Shown here one piece after another: positions 61,171 through 64,000 of a stretch of DNA of 64,000 nt. This DNA is from Methylorubrum sp. B1-46 (GTDB lineage: Bacteria; Pseudomonadota; Alphaproteobacteria; Rhizobiales; Beijerinckiaceae): assembly GCF_021117295.1 (NCBI RefSeq), contig NZ_CP088247.1, positions 1,327,501-1,391,500 of the forward strand. The letters run 5' to 3'. The notes under the pieces are model-generated. The model was not told the DNA's origin, did not search any database, and worked only from the letters and a program-made list of their open reading frames with translations. Both the position numbers and the translations under genes were made by a program. Positions within the stretch are counted from its first letter, which is position 1; each line of letters opens with the position of its first letter.

Positions 61171-61698
61171 TCACGAGCGGGACCGGTCCGTCCCCGGCCG
61201 CGCGACGCCGTTCAGCCCGTCCCCGCGCCCGGACAGGGCCTTCAGCACGCTGATTGACCCGTCGGTCTCAAGCACCACCGCGGCGGCCTGCGAAAGGTCG
61301 TCGAGACCCTCGGAGCGCAACGCCGCGAGGACGTCGTCCCGGGTCATCCGCTGGCGGCGCATCGCGCCCTCGACCAAACGTCCGTCATGGGCGAGCAGGG
61401 TCGGCTCCGACTTGATCAGCGCCTTGACCGTGGGCGAGCGCACGCTCGACCACGTGATCAGGAACTGAAGCCCGATCAACGTCGCCAGGGCGAGCACGCC
61501 TTCCAGGAGCGCCACCGACTTGGTCAGCACGATGGAGGACAGCGTCGAGCCGAGCGCCACGGTCACGACGAGGTCGAAGGCGTTGAGCTTGGTCAGGGTG
61601 CGCTTGCCGGAGATCCTGAGGAACAGGATGAGGGCCAGATAGGCCAGTGGCCCGACGACCAGGACCCGGAGCAAGCCGTGCCAAGTGTCGAAGAACAT
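61171..61698 (-). CDS. DUF421 (YetF-like) membrane protein
   Basis: 175 residues, ATG 61698 with GAGGT upstream. Three transmembrane helices (LVVGPLAYLALILFLRISG, LVVTVALGSTLSSIV, GVLALATLIGLQFLITW). The YetF cytosolic domain follows: LLAHDGRLVEGAMRRQRMTRDDVLAALRSEG and AVVLETDGSISVL. GKRTLTKLNAFDLV is a hallmark of the family. Function unknown; some members are linked to sporulation or stress in other phyla. Confidence 0.9.
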   Translation of the reverse strand: MFFDTWHGLLRVLVVGPLAYLALILFLRISGKRTLTKLNAFDLVVTVALGSTLSSIVLTKSVALLEGVLALATLIGLQFLITWSSVRSPTVKALIKSEPTLLAHDGRLVEGAMRRQRMTRDDVLAALRSEGLDDLSQAAAVVLETDGSISVLKALSGRGDGLNGVARPGTDRSRS

Positions 61699-61789
61699 CG
61701 ACGGTGACCTCTTGGATTGTCGACTGCGGGCTGCGCCACCGCGTCGGGCAATTCGGGAGACCGGCCCGCACGGGTGCGGGAACCGGCCG

Positions 61790-62116
61790 TCAGCGCATGT
61801 CTTTGGGCAGATGCTTGACCGGGTGCGTCCCGCCTCCCTTGCCCTGGACCGTCCCCTCCGACTGCATCACCTCCGTCGAGGACTGGATGACGTTCGGCGG
61901 CGCGACTTGGCCGGAGGGCTGTTCGCGCGGTGCGGCGCCATCGTCCTTCACCGTCGACGTCCCGGGCGGGAGCGTTCCGGCCGTCGGCTGGTCGATGGCG
62001 CTGCCGGCTGACTGCGCGGCGGCCGGCAGCGCCACGACCCCCGAGAGCATCGCGACGGCACCGGCAAATAGGATGGCCGCGATACAACCATAAGGGAGAG
62101 GACGACCGGCGGTCAC
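61790..62116 (-). CDS. Small exported hypothetical protein
   Basis: 108 residues from GTG 62116; a TTG at 62170 would add 18. Signal peptide CIAAILFAGAVAMLSGVVALPAAAQ. The mature part is Pro/Gly/Ser/Thr-rich and probably disordered (GTLPPGTSTVKDDGAAP, QGKGGGTHPVKHLPKD). Proteins of this kind are frequent in Methylobacterium envelopes; no function is known. Confidence 0.55.
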   Translation of the reverse strand: MTAGRPLPYGCIAAILFAGAVAMLSGVVALPAAAQSAGSAIDQPTAGTLPPGTSTVKDDGAAPREQPSGQVAPPNVIQSSTEVMQSEGTVQGKGGGTHPVKHLPKDMR

Positions 62117-62216
62117 CAAGAGATCTCGCTTCGTTCGATGCGCCCGTGCGACGGGTATGCCGAGTTGCAAGTATTCCCCGAACGGCTTGGTTCCTGGCGG
62201 GATGGGAAGTGAACGG

Positions 62217-62786
62217 CGCGCTGCATAAACTGCTCGCCGGCATCCTGATCCTGCCGACGCAGCCCTTCGTCATCGGCGACCAGATCCAGGCGGGCAGCCA
62301 CGAGTACACGGTCGAGGACGCCTGGGTGCGGGCCACAGTACTTTGCACCTACGACAACCAGCGTGTGCTGCCCCGAATGCGACGCTGTTCGTGGACAAGA
62401 TCACGGTCATCACCGCGCACGAGAGGCGACGCCTCACCTTCCCGGTGACTAACCGAGGGCGTGCTGGCCGACCCGCCGCCCGAGGCCCAGGTCACGGGGC
62501 TGGGAGCGGCCGGCGTCGACATGACCGCCCGGCTGTAAATCGATCCGCCCCGGCGGCGCGACGCGGTCGATGCCCTCGACCCGCCATCGCCAAGGAAGCG
62601 CCCAACGCCGCCGGCATCGACCTGCCGTACCCGACCAGCCAGGTGCTGTTCCACGACCAGGCCGAGGAGACCTACGGAAACCGCTCTCGTCTGTGCGAGG
62701 GCTGGCCCGCCGGCCGGAATCCCCCGCTCGGCCGCTGGCAGGTCACATGGCAGCGGAGAGGGGCCGACGGGGATGAACGCGCTTGA
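62217..62786 (+). pseudogene. MscS-family mechanosensitive channel, decayed
   Basis: LHKLLAGILILPTQPFVIGDQIQ and TVEDAWVRATVLCTYDNQRV are the MscS pore and beta-domain region. The sequence then changes frame to NATLFVDKITVITAHERRRL, changes again to VLADPPPEAQVTGLGAAGVDMTARL followed by TAA and IDPPRRRDAVDAL, and returns to NAAGIDLPYPTSQVLFHDQAEE. At least two frameshifts and a nonsense codon; the N-terminal membrane helices are missing. A clear pseudogene. Confidence 0.8.
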
Positions 62787-62795
62787 GCGCCCTCC

Positions 62796-63566
62796 TCAGT
62801 AGGCGCCCTCGTCAGGGATGTTCAGGCCGGTGCCGCAGGCCTTGCAGTGCACGGCGTCCGTCTCGTGCCGCTGCAGGCCGCAGGTCGGGCAGGGGAAGCG
62901 TACCTTGTAGGGCCGGAACAGCACCTGGGCGAGGCGCAGGAACAGCGTCACCCCGCAGATCATCACCACCACCGAGACGAGGCGACCGCCGGTCCCGTGC
63001 AGGGTGACGTCGCCGTAGCCCGTCGTCGTCAGCGAGGTGACCGTGAAGTAGAGCGCGTCGACGTAGTTGCCGATGGCCGGATTGCGCCCGTGCTGCGTGG
63101 CGAAGACGATGCCGGTCATCACGAACACGAACACCGCGAGGTTCACCGCCGCGATGATCACCTCCTCGTTGCGCCGGAAGAACGGGAAGTCGGCGCGCAG
63201 GCGGTCGAGCAGCTGGTAGGTGCGCAGCAGCCGCAGGGTGCGCAGGATGCGCAGGAAGCCCGCCCCCTCGCCGACGATGGGCGCGAGGAACGAGGCGATG
63301 GCCGCGAGGTCGGCCCAGGTGGTCGGACGCAGGAACTCGCGGCCCGGCCGCGGGCAGATGGCCAGCCGCGACAGGAAGTCCGCGGTCACCGCCGCCCCGA
63401 TCAGCACGTCGACGCCCTCGACGAGCGGTTCGCGCGGCATGAAAGAGGAGACGATGATGAACAGCAGCGTGGCGAGGTCGAAGGCGAGCAGGCCGTAGCG
63501 GAAGCGGTGGGCGCGGTCGGTGTCGCCTTCGTACAGGGCTCGAAGCCTCTCTGTCAGGTGTGGCAT
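62796..63566 (-). CDS. Voltage-gated-type potassium channel with C-terminal zinc ribbon
   Basis: 256 residues from ATG 63566 (MPHLTERLRALYEGD). Four S1-S4-like helices, with Arg repeats in FLRILRTLRLLRTYQLLDRL (voltage-sensor-like S4), then S5, pore and S6. The selectivity filter is TSLTTTGYGDV. The short C-terminal tail carries CPTCGLQRHETDAVHCKACG, two CxxC pairs that should bind Zn. K+ conductance is expected. The zinc ribbon is an unusual soluble module for this family and might sense metal or redox state. Confidence 0.9.
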   Translation of the reverse strand: MPHLTERLRALYEGDTDRAHRFRYGLLAFDLATLLFIIVSSFMPREPLVEGVDVLIGAAVTADFLSRLAICPRPGREFLRPTTWADLAAIASFLAPIVGEGAGFLRILRTLRLLRTYQLLDRLRADFPFFRRNEEVIIAAVNLAVFVFVMTGIVFATQHGRNPAIGNYVDALYFTVTSLTTTGYGDVTLHGTGGRLVSVVVMICGVTLFLRLAQVLFRPYKVRFPCPTCGLQRHETDAVHCKACGTGLNIPDEGAY

Positions 63567-63795
63567 GCGCCTGGAAATGCTCGCTCGCGGGGCTCGGAGG
63601 CCGAAACCCGTACACCGGACACGGTTCCGGCCACCTGAACGGGGTGCCGCCCGTCGCACCCGCCTTGTGTCGTCACCGGGGCCGGGTTGTGCCTGCCGCA
63701 CGCCGATGCGATAGCCCGCACGAGGGTGCGCGGTCCGTCGGTCGGACCGGCAGGACGAGCGCTGGTCGGGCCGCCAGCGCCGGAGACCCGTGCCC
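63567..63795. other. Divergent intergenic region between K+ channel and nhaA
   Basis: About 230 bp that must hold both promoters. No -35/-10 pair stands out clearly and no repeat was found. Confidence 0.4.
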
Positions 63796-64000
63796 GTGTC
63801 GTCCTCCCCCCATGCCGTTGCGCGGCCTCGCCGCCGTCCCCTGTCGGCCCTGCGCGACACGCTCGTCAGCGAGGCCGGCGGCGGCCTCGTCCTGATGGCC
63901 AGCGCGGCGCTCGCGCTCGTGGTGGCGAACTCCGCCCTGGCGGACACCTACTTCGCCGCGCTCAAGGCCTATCTCGGCCCGCTCTCGGTCCTTCATTGGA
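63796..64000 (+). CDS. nhaA: Na+/H+ antiporter NhaA, N-terminal part
   Basis: Frame from GTG 63796 (or 63790) to the window edge, 68 codons. After a basic N-terminus it reads LSALRDTLVSEAGGGLVLMA, ALALVVANSALADTYFAAL and YLGPLSVLHW, matching the first transmembrane helix and following loop of NhaA. The catalytic Asp pair lies beyond the edge. Together with the CPA1 antiporter and K+ channel it suggests local clustering of cation-homeostasis genes. Confidence 0.85.
   Translation, partial: MSSSPHAVARPRRRPLSALRDTLVSEAGGGLVLMASAALALVVANSALADTYFAALKAYLGPLSVLHW

Noticed and set aside
1..64000. CRISPR array, rRNA genes, prophage structural genes
   Set aside because: No regularly spaced repeats, no rRNA-like sequence and no capsid, portal or terminase motifs were seen anywhere in the window.

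Overview
The window looks like chromosome (or megaplasmid) of a high-GC alphaproteobacterium, most likely Methylobacterium or Methylorubrum. The support is a PQQ-dependent alcohol dehydrogenase with its quinoprotein relay genes, many HWE-type histidine kinases, a TadG-like protein, and an alphaproteobacterial GTTC-N7-GTTC SOS box. The genus is an inference from gene content; no rRNA or marker gene is present.

Layout. (1) 1-6.55 kb: the 5' part of a HAD-family gene running off the left edge, then an IS cluster: a truncated ISL3 transposase and an IS3-family element whose orfB is split by a complete IS21-family element. The IS21 copy has a GAGGC duplication, and removing it restores the orfB frame exactly. 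(2) 6.95-24.14 kb: a 17.2-kb integrative island in a tRNA-Arg(CCG) gene, bounded by a 47-bp direct repeat of the tRNA 3' end and carrying a tyrosine integrase next to the tRNA. It is visibly richer in A+T than its surroundings. It holds a helicase/primase-like protein, an XRE regulator with a phosphatase-ADP-ribosylglycohydrolase fusion, SOS-controlled umuDC, exported and pilus-like proteins, a serine resolvase with a res-like upstream region, and a tightly coupled three-gene operon. That operon encodes an SMC/ABC-type ATPase, a HEAT-like histidine kinase and a response regulator fused to an APH-type phosphotransferase. It is the best candidate in the window for an undescribed, probably defence or conflict, system. 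(3) 24.1-26.3 kb: a large serine recombinase convergent with the tRNA, from an apparently older neighbouring element. (4) 26.9-34.8 kb: a minus-strand alcohol oxidation cluster (PQQ alcohol dehydrogenase, pentapeptide protein, small periplasmic proteins, cytochrome c-550, cytochrome b561, CXXCW rhodanese-like protein, SoxYZ-like carrier, metallo-hydrolase), largely joined by 4-bp stop/start overlaps, with a divergent LuxR-type response regulator. (5) 36-59.1 kb: a sensory region with two cyclic-di-GMP enzymes, two chemoreceptors (one with a C-terminal PilZ-like domain), two HWE kinases, two very large PAS hybrid kinases with closely related cores, and small conserved proteins. (6) 49-63 kb also contains many decayed genes (DUF1236-like, DUF892, hybrid kinase, histidine phosphatase, MscS) among intact membrane genes: a CPA1-type antiporter, a DUF421 protein, a potassium channel with a zinc ribbon, and the start of nhaA at the right edge.

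How the parts work together. The alcohol cluster forms a periplasmic oxidation unit feeding electrons from PQQ to c- and b-type cytochromes. The sensory block probably couples PAS/GAF inputs to phosphorelay and cyclic-di-GMP outputs. The island combines its own recombination, replication-like and SOS mutagenesis functions with at least two candidate signalling or conflict modules. All assignments come from reading motifs by eye; no database search was run.
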